From NCBI GenBank assembly GCA_017462605.1, contig JAFTQV010000030.1:1-43653 (forward strand): a stretch of DNA of 43,653 bases. Direction: 5' to 3'. Of this stretch, positions 17,525 to 25,418 are shown piece after piece; the stretch's first letter is position 1, and each line of letters begins with the position of its first letter. The notes under the pieces were generated by a model. That model worked only from the letters and a program-made list of their open reading frames with translations. It was not told the origin of the DNA and did no database searches. This stretch comes from Clostridia bacterium. GTDB lineage: Bacteria > Bacillota > Clostridia > Oscillospirales > CAG-272. Made by a program: the position numbers and the translations under genes.

Positions 17525-17779
17525 CTATTCTGCGAGCGCTTCCTCAATTGCCTTGGCAAGCTGATCGGGGCAAGACGTAGGCTTAAATCCGCATGTAATG
17601 CCCTTGAGCCTCTTAACTGCCTCCTCGCACGTCATTCCTTTAACGAGAGTTGCTACTCCAACCGTATTTCCGGGGCATCCGCCAACGAATTTACAGTCTG
17701 TGATAACATCGTCCTGAACGTCAATTACAACCATTCTCGAGCAGGTTCCGCTCGTCTTATATTCAATATGCTTTGTCAT
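17525..17779 (-). CDS. TSCPD domain protein (TIGR03905 type)
   Basis: 84 residues with six cysteines, including the C-terminal TSCPDQLAKAIEEAL motif and GGCPGNTVGVATLVKG. The TSCPD domain also occurs at the end of some ribonucleotide reductases. Stand-alone forms like this are common in Clostridia and may bind metal; no function is established. It is 26 bases upstream of the phosphohexomutase on the same strand. Confidence 0.88.
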   Translation of the reverse strand: MTKHIEYKTSGTCSRMVVIDVQDDVITDCKFVGGCPGNTVGVATLVKGMTCEEAVKRLKGITCGFKPTSCPDQLAKAIEEALAE

Positions 17780-17794
17780 TTATAAATACCTTCC

Positions 17795-18718
17795 TTATTC
17801 AATATTCTTGTATATACCCATGGGGGTAAGATCGCTTGCAAAAAGAGTGACGTAGGTAAGAAACGGGACGAAATCGCCGTCTTCTCTTAAAACTATCGAA
17901 TAATACTTTTCCTCTCCCTCGCCGAATGGCGCCATGGTATTTATCTTTATAACCTTTAAGCCAAAATGCTCCGCAGCTCCGATAAGCTCAGATAGAGAAA
18001 GCTTATCGCTATCGGATATCTTTATTTCAAGATATCTATCGGTCTCGCTGTCTCTTTTCGGAATAACGAAGTCTCGGGAAAAAAGAGCGTATTTAACCTC
18101 GGAATTACCCGCTATGCCAAAAACCGGCGTTATCGCCGTGATCTTAAGGTCGAGCTTAGCCACAAGATTATATATACCGGGAATTCTTGCACCGCCAGCC
18201 TCTTCATACGGAAGAATACAATATCCCGATTTTCCGTCCGCAACGGCGAATGCCGCTTCTCTGAAGCTATCGCGATATGATACCTTCGGATCGGAAAACT
18301 CCTGAGAAAAAACGTCGTACGCCTCATCGGATAAGGAATTTCTGACGTATACGAAGGTCTCCGGCGTATCCTCTGCTTGAAGAAAATCCGAAACCGATAA
18401 TTCCATACCGATTTCGGCAAGCTTCTCGGTAATAATGCTTGCGAAAGCCGCTTTATCCATAAGATCGGGCATTTTTTCAAGCACGCCTTCTTTGCTGACA
18501 GAAGGTGATAAATAATCTATCTCGTCTGATAAGCCGAGAAGTATCTCATAACCGCTCATGCCGATATCGAGCCTCTCCTTTGCCATATCCAATATGGAAT
18601 CGGTCAAAAAAGCTATCTCGCATCTGCGCAGCTGAATATTTCTTTTGCAGGAATCCAAATTCTTCTCAAGGTTATCAAGAGATGTTGCATTCGGCTCGAA
18701 AAAGCGCTCTTCATTCAT
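17795..18718 (-). CDS. Prephenate dehydratase/ACT-like protein, function unknown
   Basis: About 307 residues from ATG 18718; upstream in-frame ATGs lack a good ribosome binding site. The middle (SYRDSFREAAFAVADGKSGYCILPYEEAGGARIPGIYNLVAKLDLKITAITP) follows the prephenate dehydratase pattern, with an acidic residue pair in place of the usual ENS motif. The last 100 residues alternate strands and helices as in an ACT-like regulatory domain. The characteristic TRF catalytic motif is not seen, so it may be a non-enzymatic relative. No aromatic amino acid genes are adjacent. The family assignment rests on pattern only. Confidence 0.45.
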   Translation of the reverse strand: MNEERFFEPNATSLDNLEKNLDSCKRNIQLRRCEIAFLTDSILDMAKERLDIGMSGYEILLGLSDEIDYLSPSVSKEGVLEKMPDLMDKAAFASIITEKLAEIGMELSVSDFLQAEDTPETFVYVRNSLSDEAYDVFSQEFSDPKVSYRDSFREAAFAVADGKSGYCILPYEEAGGARIPGIYNLVAKLDLKITAITPVFGIAGNSEVKYALFSRDFVIPKRDSETDRYLEIKISDSDKLSLSELIGAAEHFGLKVIKINTMAPFGEGEEKYYSIVLREDGDFVPFLTYVTLFASDLTPMGIYKNIE

Positions 18719-18810
18719 AGTATTACCCATAATCAAAATTTTTGACAGATACATTATAACTTATTTTATGTAAAATTACAAGGTGCTTTTATTATTTTTT
18801 TAAAAATATA

Positions 18811-18839
18811 TTGATTTTTTCAAAAAGATGTGATACAAT
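18811..18839 (+). promoter_or_regulatory. Promoter for tRNA-Leu
   Basis: TTGATT (18811-18816), 17-base spacer, TACAAT (18834-18839), about 20 bases before the tRNA 5' end. Confidence 0.8.
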
Positions 18840-18859
18840 GTTTAGCGTGAAATATTTTT

Positions 18860-18946
18860 GCCGGTGTGGTGGAATTGGCAGACGCCCGGGACTCAAAATC
18901 CCGTGTTCGCAAGAACGTGCGGGTTCGACCCCCGCCACCGGCACCA
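18860..18946 (+). tRNA. tRNA-Leu (anticodon CAA)
   Basis: 87 bases with encoded CCA and a long variable arm, as in class II tRNAs. Acceptor GCCGGTG / CACCGGC pairs; the anticodon stem CGGGA / TCCCG holds loop CTCAAAA with anticodon CAA (reads UUG). The T-arm GCGGGTTCGACCCCCGC is intact. Confidence 0.97.
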
Positions 18947-18993
18947 AAAAATAACCTAAATTGAACCGAAAGGAACAATTTAGGTTATTTTTT
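18946..18993. terminator. Bidirectional terminator after tRNA-Leu
   Basis: A long stem pairs 18946-18963 with 18976-18993 (core AACCTAAATTG / CAATTTAGGTT) around a 12-base loop, with A/T runs on both sides. It ends tRNA-Leu on the plus strand and probably the ROK transcript on the minus strand. Confidence 0.9.
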
Positions 18994-19138
18994 ATAGTCG
19001 CAGGCTTGACATGCCATTGACGTATGAAGCGCGGCTTATATTAATAATGCGCTTTTGTACCTTGTTATCATCAAGACCGGCACATATCCTGCAACTTGAT
19101 GCATACTGAACTCGCGGATCCTTAGTGCCCGCTTGCAT
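18992..19138 (-). CDS. Possible 48-residue ORF coupled to the ROK kinase
   Basis: An ATG (19138-19136) overlaps the ROK stop codon by one base (TAATG), and the frame stays open for 48 codons up to the terminator. The predicted peptide begins MQAGTKDPRVQYASS and contains a CRICAG (CxxC) motif, with no hydrophobic segment. Its start-stop coupling and its fit to the gap favour a real small gene. Against this, the length is short, I do not recognise it, and it has no separate ribosome binding site. It may simply be 3' untranslated sequence. Confidence 0.3.
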   Translation of the reverse strand: MQAGTKDPRVQYASSCRICAGLDDNKVQKRIINISRASYVNGMSSLRL

Positions 19139-20097
19139 TACATAAAAAGCGCTGCCGCTCCAAGTATACCGGCGCTATTGCCGAGGGATGCAATTACGAT
19201 ATGCATTTCGGGGCCCTTCATTCCTGCGAATATTTCCTTATCAACAAGCTTCTTTAAGGGAACGATAAGATTATCTCCCTGCGCGCACACTCCCCCACCG
19301 AGGATCACTGCCTCGGGGCGGAATTCATTGGCAATATTGGTTATTCCCGTTGCGAGCATTTCAAGGTAGGTATCCACGATCCTTTTTGCGGATGCATCGG
19401 TATCCTTAAAGTCAAACGCCGTTTTTCCCGTCACCTCATCTATCGAGCCGATCTGCCACATCTTGCTGCCTTTATCGGCAAGCATAGCTTTCTTCGTCTC
19501 GCGGATAAGCGCAGTTGCGGATGCGTAAGCCTCAAGGCAACCCCGTCTTCCGCAGTTGCATCTTTCGCCGCCTGCGGCAATTACGCTGTGCCCAAGCTCT
19601 GCTCCAGCCGAGCGATAGCCTTCAAAAAGCTTACCGTCGATAATTATACCGCCGCCGACTCCTGTACCGAGTGTGAGCATAACTGTGTTTTTATAATTCT
19701 TACCGCACCCAAAGATCGTCTCTCCGAGAGCCGCAACGTTTGCATCGTTGGCGATCTTGACCTCGAGTCCTGTCAGATTGCCGACGCATTCTTTTATATT
19801 AAAATTATCCCATCCGAGATTACCCGAGAAAACAACGATTCCGTTTCCGCTGTCTATCATACCGGGAACACCCATTCCAAGACCGACAACGTCTTCTTTT
19901 GAAATCCCAAGGCGTTCAATAAGGCTTTCTGCGAGATTAGCTATATTTGAAGCTACCTTCTCAGAGCCGCCCTCTTTTTCTGTTGGAACCTTGTCCTTAA
20001 TTATTATATTTCCTTCGCCGTCTACAATTCCGCCCTTGATAAAGGTGCCTCCGAGATCTATACCAACGTAATATTTAGTTTTCACTGCCATTGCCAT
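19138..20097 (-). CDS. ROK-family sugar kinase (glucokinase-like)
   Basis: About 319 residues. The N-terminal ATP motif GIDLGGTFIKGGIV, sugar-binding GNLGWDNFNI and ELGHSVI, the GTGVGGGIIIDGKLFEG phosphate loop and the structural zinc motif CNCGRRGCLEAYAS are all intact. No DNA-binding domain is present, so it is a kinase, not a ROK repressor. Glucose is the default substrate; GlcNAc or another amino sugar is possible given the divergent hexosaminidase operon. The start at ATG 20097 fits GGAG six bases upstream; the first ATG overlaps that site. Confidence 0.92.
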   Translation of the reverse strand: MAMAVKTKYYVGIDLGGTFIKGGIVDGEGNIIIKDKVPTEKEGGSEKVASNIANLAESLIERLGISKEDVVGLGMGVPGMIDSGNGIVVFSGNLGWDNFNIKECVGNLTGLEVKIANDANVAALGETIFGCGKNYKNTVMLTLGTGVGGGIIIDGKLFEGYRSAGAELGHSVIAAGGERCNCGRRGCLEAYASATALIRETKKAMLADKGSKMWQIGSIDEVTGKTAFDFKDTDASAKRIVDTYLEMLATGITNIANEFRPEAVILGGGVCAQGDNLIVPLKKLVDKEIFAGMKGPEMHIVIASLGNSAGILGAAALFM

Positions 20098-20123
20098 GAT
20101 CATCTCCGTAAAGTTTTTTATTT

Positions 20124-20152
20124 ATTATAGCAGAAATACTTTTTAAAATCAA
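20124..20152 (-). promoter_or_regulatory. Promoter for the ROK kinase
   Basis: Minus strand: TTGATT (20152-20147), 17-base spacer, TATAAT (20129-20124), just upstream of the ROK ribosome binding site. Confidence 0.8.
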
Positions 20153-20308
20153 TGCTTTATCTGATTTTTCATGCAATTTGAAATTTTCTTTTTCATTTAT
20201 AAATAGTGTCTATTCTTCTCTTATATTTTTATTCATAATTTACAAATGCCATAAACACATCGCACAAAAATCCGAGAATATATTTTTTTGTATTGCTTAT
20301 GACTTAAC

Positions 20309-20337
20309 TTGACTTTTATTTCGCGCGATTGTATAAT
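20309..20337 (+). promoter_or_regulatory. Promoter for the GH20/heparinase-like operon
   Basis: TTGACT (20309-20314), 17-base spacer, TATAAT (20332-20337), 31 bases before the ATG. The space between this and the ROK promoter (20153-20308) is AT-rich, and I see no clear operator in it. Confidence 0.85.
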
Positions 20338-20368
20338 AAAATAAACAAACGCCGATGGGGGTAATAAA

Positions 20369-21976
20369 ATGAAAAAAACATTTGATAGATTTGGCGTAAT
20401 GATAGATATGTCAAGAAATTCTGTTATGAAAAAGGAATCGCTTTTTGAGTTTATGAAGGTGCTCAAAAAGATGAGATATAATAGCATTATGCTTTATACC
20501 GAAGATACCTACGAAGTTGAGGGATATCCTTACTTCGGTTATCTTCGCGGCAGATATTCGATCGAAGAGCTTAAGGAGATCGACGATTATGCTTATTCTC
20601 TCGGAATAGAGGTAATACCCTGTATACAAACGCTTGCCCACCTCAACGGTTATATCAGGTGGAAAAAGACACCCGTTGACTGCCAGGATATCCTTCTTAC
20701 CGATGACGGTGCGACTTATAAGCTTATAGACGCAATGTTCTCTTCCCTTTCAAAATGCTTCAGATCGAAGCGCGTACATATAGGAATGGATGAGGCTCAT
20801 ATGCTCGGAAGAGGCAAGCATCTCGACATTCACGGCTATGAAACAGTCGATACGATAATGAAAAGGCATCTTGCCGCAGTTGTCGATATCGCTAAAAAAT
20901 ACGGTTATTCTCCGCTTATGTGGTCGGATATGTTCTTCCGCGGCTGGAATGGCGGCGCATACCGCACCGCAAGATGCGAAATGCCCAAGGAATACGTCGA
21001 TGCTCTTCCTAAAGAGGTAACGCCAATTTATTGGGATTACTACGCTACTGATAAGGAAAGCTATGACGATATGTTTTATAATCACAGGCAGCTTTCCGAT
21101 GACGTTTGGTTCTTCGGCGGAGCATGGTGCTGGAGCGGCATCGTGCCTCACAATGCATACTCGCTGAAAACTATGCTTCCCGCTATGCAATCCTGCAGAG
21201 AAAACGGCATAAAAAACGTCTTTTTAACACTCTGGGGAGATGACGGCGGAGAATGCTCGCATTTTTCTCAGCTTGCCGCCCTCTTCCATATTATCGAGGC
21301 GGCTCACGGAAATACAGACCTCGATGCGATCAAGGCTAAATTCAAAAGGATAGTCGGCTACGAGTACGACGATTTTATGGCGCTCGATATACCGAATAAG
21401 GTCGGCTCTGCTGACGGTATTGATAATCCTTCCAAATATATGCTCTTTTCAGATCCCTTTCTCGGATTCCTCGATTATACGGTCAAGGAAGGCGATGCGG
21501 AAATATATACCGATCATGCAAAAAGGCTTTATGAGATCTCTAAAAATAGCAGAAAATATTCCTATCTTTTTAAGACGGAAGCTAAGCTTTCCGAGGTTCT
21601 CGCAATAAAATACGACCTCGGCGTCAGAGTAAGAAGAGCTTACACCGAAAAGAATATCGAGGAGCTTAAGCTTATAGAGAATGATTTCGGGAAGCTTATA
21701 AAGCTTTACGGAGAGTTGCATAATCTCTTCTCAGAGCAATGGCATAAGGATTATAAGCCGCACGGATTTGATATTCAGGATCTCAGGCTCGGCGGAATGA
21801 TACAAAGGCTTAAAAGCTGCCGCAAAAGACTTAATGATCTTATACTCGGACGAATTGAAAAGATCGATGAGCTTGATGAAATAATACTTTCACTCGGCAA
21901 GCGAGGACAAGGTAATCCCACAAGATTTAATACCTTTTTGAGCTATTATTCACCCAATGTGATCGGACATATATGA
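20369..21976 (+). CDS. Intracellular GH20-family beta-N-acetylhexosaminidase
   Basis: 535 residues, no signal peptide. The catalytic pair D141-E142 lies in HIGMDEAHMLG, the typical GH20 arrangement for substrate-assisted cleavage of terminal GlcNAc or GalNAc. The N-terminus (RFGVMIDMSRNSVMKKESLFEFMKVL, then MLYTEDTYEVEGYPYFGYLRGRYS) matches the cytoplasmic GH20C type known from Streptococcus pneumoniae. First gene of an operon; its TGA overlaps the ribosome binding region of the next gene. It probably acts on small imported glycans after transport, which points to a transporter encoded elsewhere. Family is confident; substrate linkage is not known. Confidence 0.9.
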   Translation: MKKTFDRFGVMIDMSRNSVMKKESLFEFMKVLKKMRYNSIMLYTEDTYEVEGYPYFGYLRGRYSIEELKEIDDYAYSLGIEVIPCIQTLAHLNGYIRWKKTPVDCQDILLTDDGATYKLIDAMFSSLSKCFRSKRVHIGMDEAHMLGRGKHLDIHGYETVDTIMKRHLAAVVDIAKKYGYSPLMWSDMFFRGWNGGAYRTARCEMPKEYVDALPKEVTPIYWDYYATDKESYDDMFYNHRQLSDDVWFFGGAWCWSGIVPHNAYSLKTMLPAMQSCRENGIKNVFLTLWGDDGGECSHFSQLAALFHIIEAAHGNTDLDAIKAKFKRIVGYEYDDFMALDIPNKVGSADGIDNPSKYMLFSDPFLGFLDYTVKEGDAEIYTDHAKRLYEISKNSRKYSYLFKTEAKLSEVLAIKYDLGVRVRRAYTEKNIEELKLIENDFGKLIKLYGELHNLFSEQWHKDYKPHGFDIQDLRLGGMIQRLKSCRKRLNDLILGRIEKIDELDEIILSLGKRGQGNPTRFNTFLSYYSPNVIGHI

Positions 21977-21986
21977 GGATTTGATT

Positions 21987-23672
21987 ATGAATTTACTTGG
22001 CAAAGGAAACGACCCGAGATTCTGGAGCGAAACGGTCAGAAACGAAGAGTGCTACAAGGAGTATCGCTCATTTCTCCACTCATCCTTCGAAGGTTTATGC
22101 AATAATAAAACGATAGAAAGTCCTAAATATTCGGATTTCAGGCTTTATGCCGTTAACGGAGACCGAAACACGTTTCAAGGACCTTACTATCTGAAGCGCG
22201 TACAGGCTGAAACCGCTGTTATACTCAGCCTTATATATCCCGAAGAGGAAAAGTATCTTAATTACGCTATGGATGCCTTGTTTGCGATATGCAATGAATA
22301 TTCATGGTGTATTCCCGCTCATCTTCCCAAGCTGACTGAGGTTCACAACAGGACGCATCTTGACCTTTTTGCCTGCGAGACGGCTTATATGCTTTCCGAG
22401 GTATACACTCTTCTTGAAGACAGACTTGATCCTCTGATCAAGGCAAGGATCAGACGAGAGGTTGAAGACAGAGTCTTAAAAACATTCATAAGAACTCAGA
22501 ACTGGGGTTGGGCAAAAACCAATAAAAGCAACTGGGCTGCAGTCTGCGCAGGATCGGTCGGATGCTCATTTATGCTTTTGAGACCCGATCTTTTCCCCAG
22601 TGTCAAGGAGCATATCGACTATGCTATCGAAAACTTCCTTTCGGGATACAACGATGACGGATACTGCCTTGAAGGAACTCACTATTGGCATTACGGCTTT
22701 GGTTTCTTCCTCTCATATGCCGAAATGCTCCGCACGTTTACGGGCGGCAAGGAAAACTATTTTCAAAGAGAAAAGGTACATAAGATCGCTACATTCTTAC
22801 AAAAAATGTTTCTCACCGAAAATAAAGGCGTAAGCTTTGCGGATGCTCACGAGGGGCTTGATTATCATATCGGAATACTTCATTTCTTAAAAACTGAGTA
22901 TAACGATGTTAAGGTATACGATCCTAAGTATTCATATATAAACGATGAGTGCGGAAGATTTACCTGGCTCGTGCGCGCTGCCACTTGGCTTGATCCTAAA
23001 ATATACTATTCGCCAGACGACATTAATGAGGACTCTGAATATTACGGAGAATACTCACAGTGGTTTACAAAGAAAACCCAAAGCTACGGATTTGCGGCGA
23101 AGGGCGGCTTCAATAACGAGCATCATAATCATAATGACGTCGGAGCTTTTATAATAGCGAAAAACGGTAAGCATATAGTGACCGACCCCGGTCGCGGCGA
23201 ATACAGACAGCAGTATTTCGATAAAGCAACAAGGTATACTCTCATTGAATGCTCTTCCCTCGGTCACTCGGTTCCTTATTTCGGAGACGTGGTACAAAAA
23301 TTCGGCGACGAATACTCATCGAAGGATACTTCCTTCAAAAACGGAGTCTTTTATACGGATATTGCAGGGGCGTACGGAGATGAAAGGATCAGGAGCGTTA
23401 AGAGAAGCTTCAGCTTCAGTAAAAGCTCTGTCACTTTAAATGACGTATTTGACATCTCTTCGGATCTTACCATTACAGAAAGGCTTATTTTAAAGGTTAA
23501 GCCCGAGGTAAACGGCAGCGAGATCGTTTGCGATGATTTGAAGATCAAGCTCGGTGACGAGGTAAAGGACGTAAGCTTCAGCGAAACGAAAACCACAAGC
23601 GGAAAGCGCATATTTCTTTTGGATCTTTTGCTTTCTGCCGGCGCTGATCGCTGCACATTGATTTTTGAATAA
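21987..23672 (+). CDS. Heparinase II/III-family protein, intracellular, copy 1
   Basis: 561 residues without a signal peptide. The N-terminal two thirds are helical, consistent with an alpha/alpha toroid (NWAAVCAGSVGC, then DDGYCLEGTHYWHYGFGFF). The C-terminal beta-rich domain carries the heparinase II/III-like signature E378-HHNHNDVG with GRGEYRQQYF downstream. These are the catalytic and metal-binding elements of the PL12/PL15/PL21-type lyases. It is about half identical to the next gene. The start at ATG 21987 has GAGGA (21975-21979) upstream; the in-frame TTG at 21981 is not used. The role (lyase or hydrolase on uronate- or amino-sugar glycans) is inferred. Confidence 0.82.
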   Translation: MNLLGKGNDPRFWSETVRNEECYKEYRSFLHSSFEGLCNNKTIESPKYSDFRLYAVNGDRNTFQGPYYLKRVQAETAVILSLIYPEEEKYLNYAMDALFAICNEYSWCIPAHLPKLTEVHNRTHLDLFACETAYMLSEVYTLLEDRLDPLIKARIRREVEDRVLKTFIRTQNWGWAKTNKSNWAAVCAGSVGCSFMLLRPDLFPSVKEHIDYAIENFLSGYNDDGYCLEGTHYWHYGFGFFLSYAEMLRTFTGGKENYFQREKVHKIATFLQKMFLTENKGVSFADAHEGLDYHIGILHFLKTEYNDVKVYDPKYSYINDECGRFTWLVRAATWLDPKIYYSPDDINEDSEYYGEYSQWFTKKTQSYGFAAKGGFNNEHHNHNDVGAFIIAKNGKHIVTDPGRGEYRQQYFDKATRYTLIECSSLGHSVPYFGDVVQKFGDEYSSKDTSFKNGVFYTDIAGAYGDERIRSVKRSFSFSKSSVTLNDVFDISSDLTITERLILKVKPEVNGSEIVCDDLKIKLGDEVKDVSFSETKTTSGKRIFLLDLLLSAGADRCTLIFE

Positions 23673-23690
23673 GGATGAATGGAGAAAAAT

Positions 23691-25367
23691 ATGAATTTAC
23701 TTGGTAAGGCTACCGATGCCGCATTCTGGAGCGAGACCGTCAGAAACGGTGATTGCTACCGTGAATTCCGCAAATATCTATGCGATACCTGGCAAGCGGA
23801 TTGCGAAGGTCAGGAGATTACAGAGCTGAAATACAGCACGTTCAAGATATTCTTCGAGAACGGCAACAGAAGTATATATGAATCACAGTATTTTAAAAGA
23901 AGGCGCGCGCTCGCGGCATCGGCTCTTCTTTCCTTGGTCTATCCCGAGGAAGAAAAGTATATAACGAAGCTGCAGGACGTAATCTTTGCTATATGCGATG
24001 AATATACCTGGTGCCTTCCCGCGCATCACCCGAATCTTGAAGAGAATAACAGAACCTTCATAGACCTTTTCGCATCCGAGACAGGCTTTGCCCTCAGCGA
24101 AATATATACGCTTCTCGGCGAAAGAATGGATAAAGTCATCTCCGAAAGAATTAAGGCAGAGGTCAATTACAGAATAATCAATTCCTTCATTAATAAAAAT
24201 GACTATTGGTGGGAAGTAAGATGCACCAATAACTGGGCTGCCGTTTGCGGCGGAAGCGTTGGATGCACTTTTATTCTTATGCGCCCCGAGCTATTCGACG
24301 AAGTTAAGCCGAGATTCGATTATATAATGGAAAAATACCTTAAAGGCTTTTTCGATGACGGATTTTGCCTTGAAGGAACCGGATATTGGCACTACGGCTT
24401 TGGTTTCTTCACCGTTTACGCCGATATGGTCAAGACCTTTACCGAAGGAGAGACCGATTATTTTGCAAGAGAAAGAGTCAAAAGAATATCAACCTTCATA
24501 CAGAAGATGTTCCTTTCGGAAAAGGCATCAGTTTCCTTTGCGGACGGATATCCGGAGGGGCATTACCACTTCGGACTTTGCCATTATCTGAAAAAGAAAT
24601 ATCCTGAAGAAGTTAAGGTATACTCTCCTAAATACGGATACGTTGCGGATAACTGCGCAAGATTTTGCCTTATTCTCAATGCCGCCGTCTGGCTTGATCC
24701 CGATATCTATAATAATCCCGCAGATAACGAAAATGCGGAATACTTCGGCGAGGACGCCGGCTTGTTCGTCAAGCGCACTGCATCTTACGGATTTGCAGCG
24801 AAGGGCGGAACAAACGGAGAGCATCATAATCACAACGACGTTGGCAACTTCATTTTCGCCAAGAACGGCAGGCAGGTAATAACCGACGTCGGCAGCGGCA
24901 AATACTCAAAGCAGTATTTTAGGCCCGAGACGAGATATACCTTTATAGAGACCTCTTCCAAGGGGCATTCTCTTCCCTTCTTCGGCGATGAGGAGCAAAA
25001 GGTCGGAAAAGCATTCGGCGCAGCTGAGGTTTGCGTTTCCGAAGGTAAATTCTCGCTCGATATTGCCGGAGCATACGGAATAGAGGCTCTTACCAAGCTT
25101 AACCGCAGCTTTGGTCTTAAGGATGATGAGATAACTCTCACCGATACCTTTGAATATACCTCGGATACTCCTATAACCGAAAGGTTCGTGACTTATATAG
25201 AACCGAAAATAGAAGGCGGCGAGGTCATACTTGAGGATACCAAGCTTATATTTGAAGGCGTTTATCCCACCGTTACAGCAACGGAGACCTCTAAGAATAA
25301 GACTCTGTATTTTATAGATTTTATTCTTCCCTGCGATACTAAAACATTTACACTCACAATAAAATAA
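23691..25367 (+). CDS. Heparinase II/III-family protein, intracellular, copy 2
   Basis: 558 residues, a tandem paralog of the preceding gene; both share the NLLGK..D..FWSETVRN start. The same signatures are present: NNWAAVCGGSVGC, DDGFCLEGTGYWHYGFGFF, E377-HHNHNDVG and GSGKYSKQYF. About half the residues differ, so the duplication is old and the two probably differ in substrate or chain position. The start at ATG 23691 has GGAG (23681-23684); the ATG at 23679 overlaps the site. It is followed by a bidirectional terminator, so the operon has three genes. Confidence 0.82.
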   Translation: MNLLGKATDAAFWSETVRNGDCYREFRKYLCDTWQADCEGQEITELKYSTFKIFFENGNRSIYESQYFKRRRALAASALLSLVYPEEEKYITKLQDVIFAICDEYTWCLPAHHPNLEENNRTFIDLFASETGFALSEIYTLLGERMDKVISERIKAEVNYRIINSFINKNDYWWEVRCTNNWAAVCGGSVGCTFILMRPELFDEVKPRFDYIMEKYLKGFFDDGFCLEGTGYWHYGFGFFTVYADMVKTFTEGETDYFARERVKRISTFIQKMFLSEKASVSFADGYPEGHYHFGLCHYLKKKYPEEVKVYSPKYGYVADNCARFCLILNAAVWLDPDIYNNPADNENAEYFGEDAGLFVKRTASYGFAAKGGTNGEHHNHNDVGNFIFAKNGRQVITDVGSGKYSKQYFRPETRYTFIETSSKGHSLPFFGDEEQKVGKAFGAAEVCVSEGKFSLDIAGAYGIEALTKLNRSFGLKDDEITLTDTFEYTSDTPITERFVTYIEPKIEGGEVILEDTKLIFEGVYPTVTATETSKNKTLYFIDFILPCDTKTFTLTIK

Positions 25368-25380
25368 GCCTTTATTTCAT

Positions 25381-25414
25381 AAAAAGCAGCCCAAGTTTTT
25401 GCTTGGGCTGCTTT
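25381..25414. terminator. Bidirectional terminator between convergent glycan genes
   Basis: AAAGCAGCCCAAG / CTTGGGCTGCTTT (25383-25395 and 25402-25414) with a 6-base loop. T-rich runs follow on both strands, so it ends the heparinase-like operon on the plus strand and the giant gene on the minus strand. Confidence 0.9.
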
Positions 25415-25418
25415 GCTT

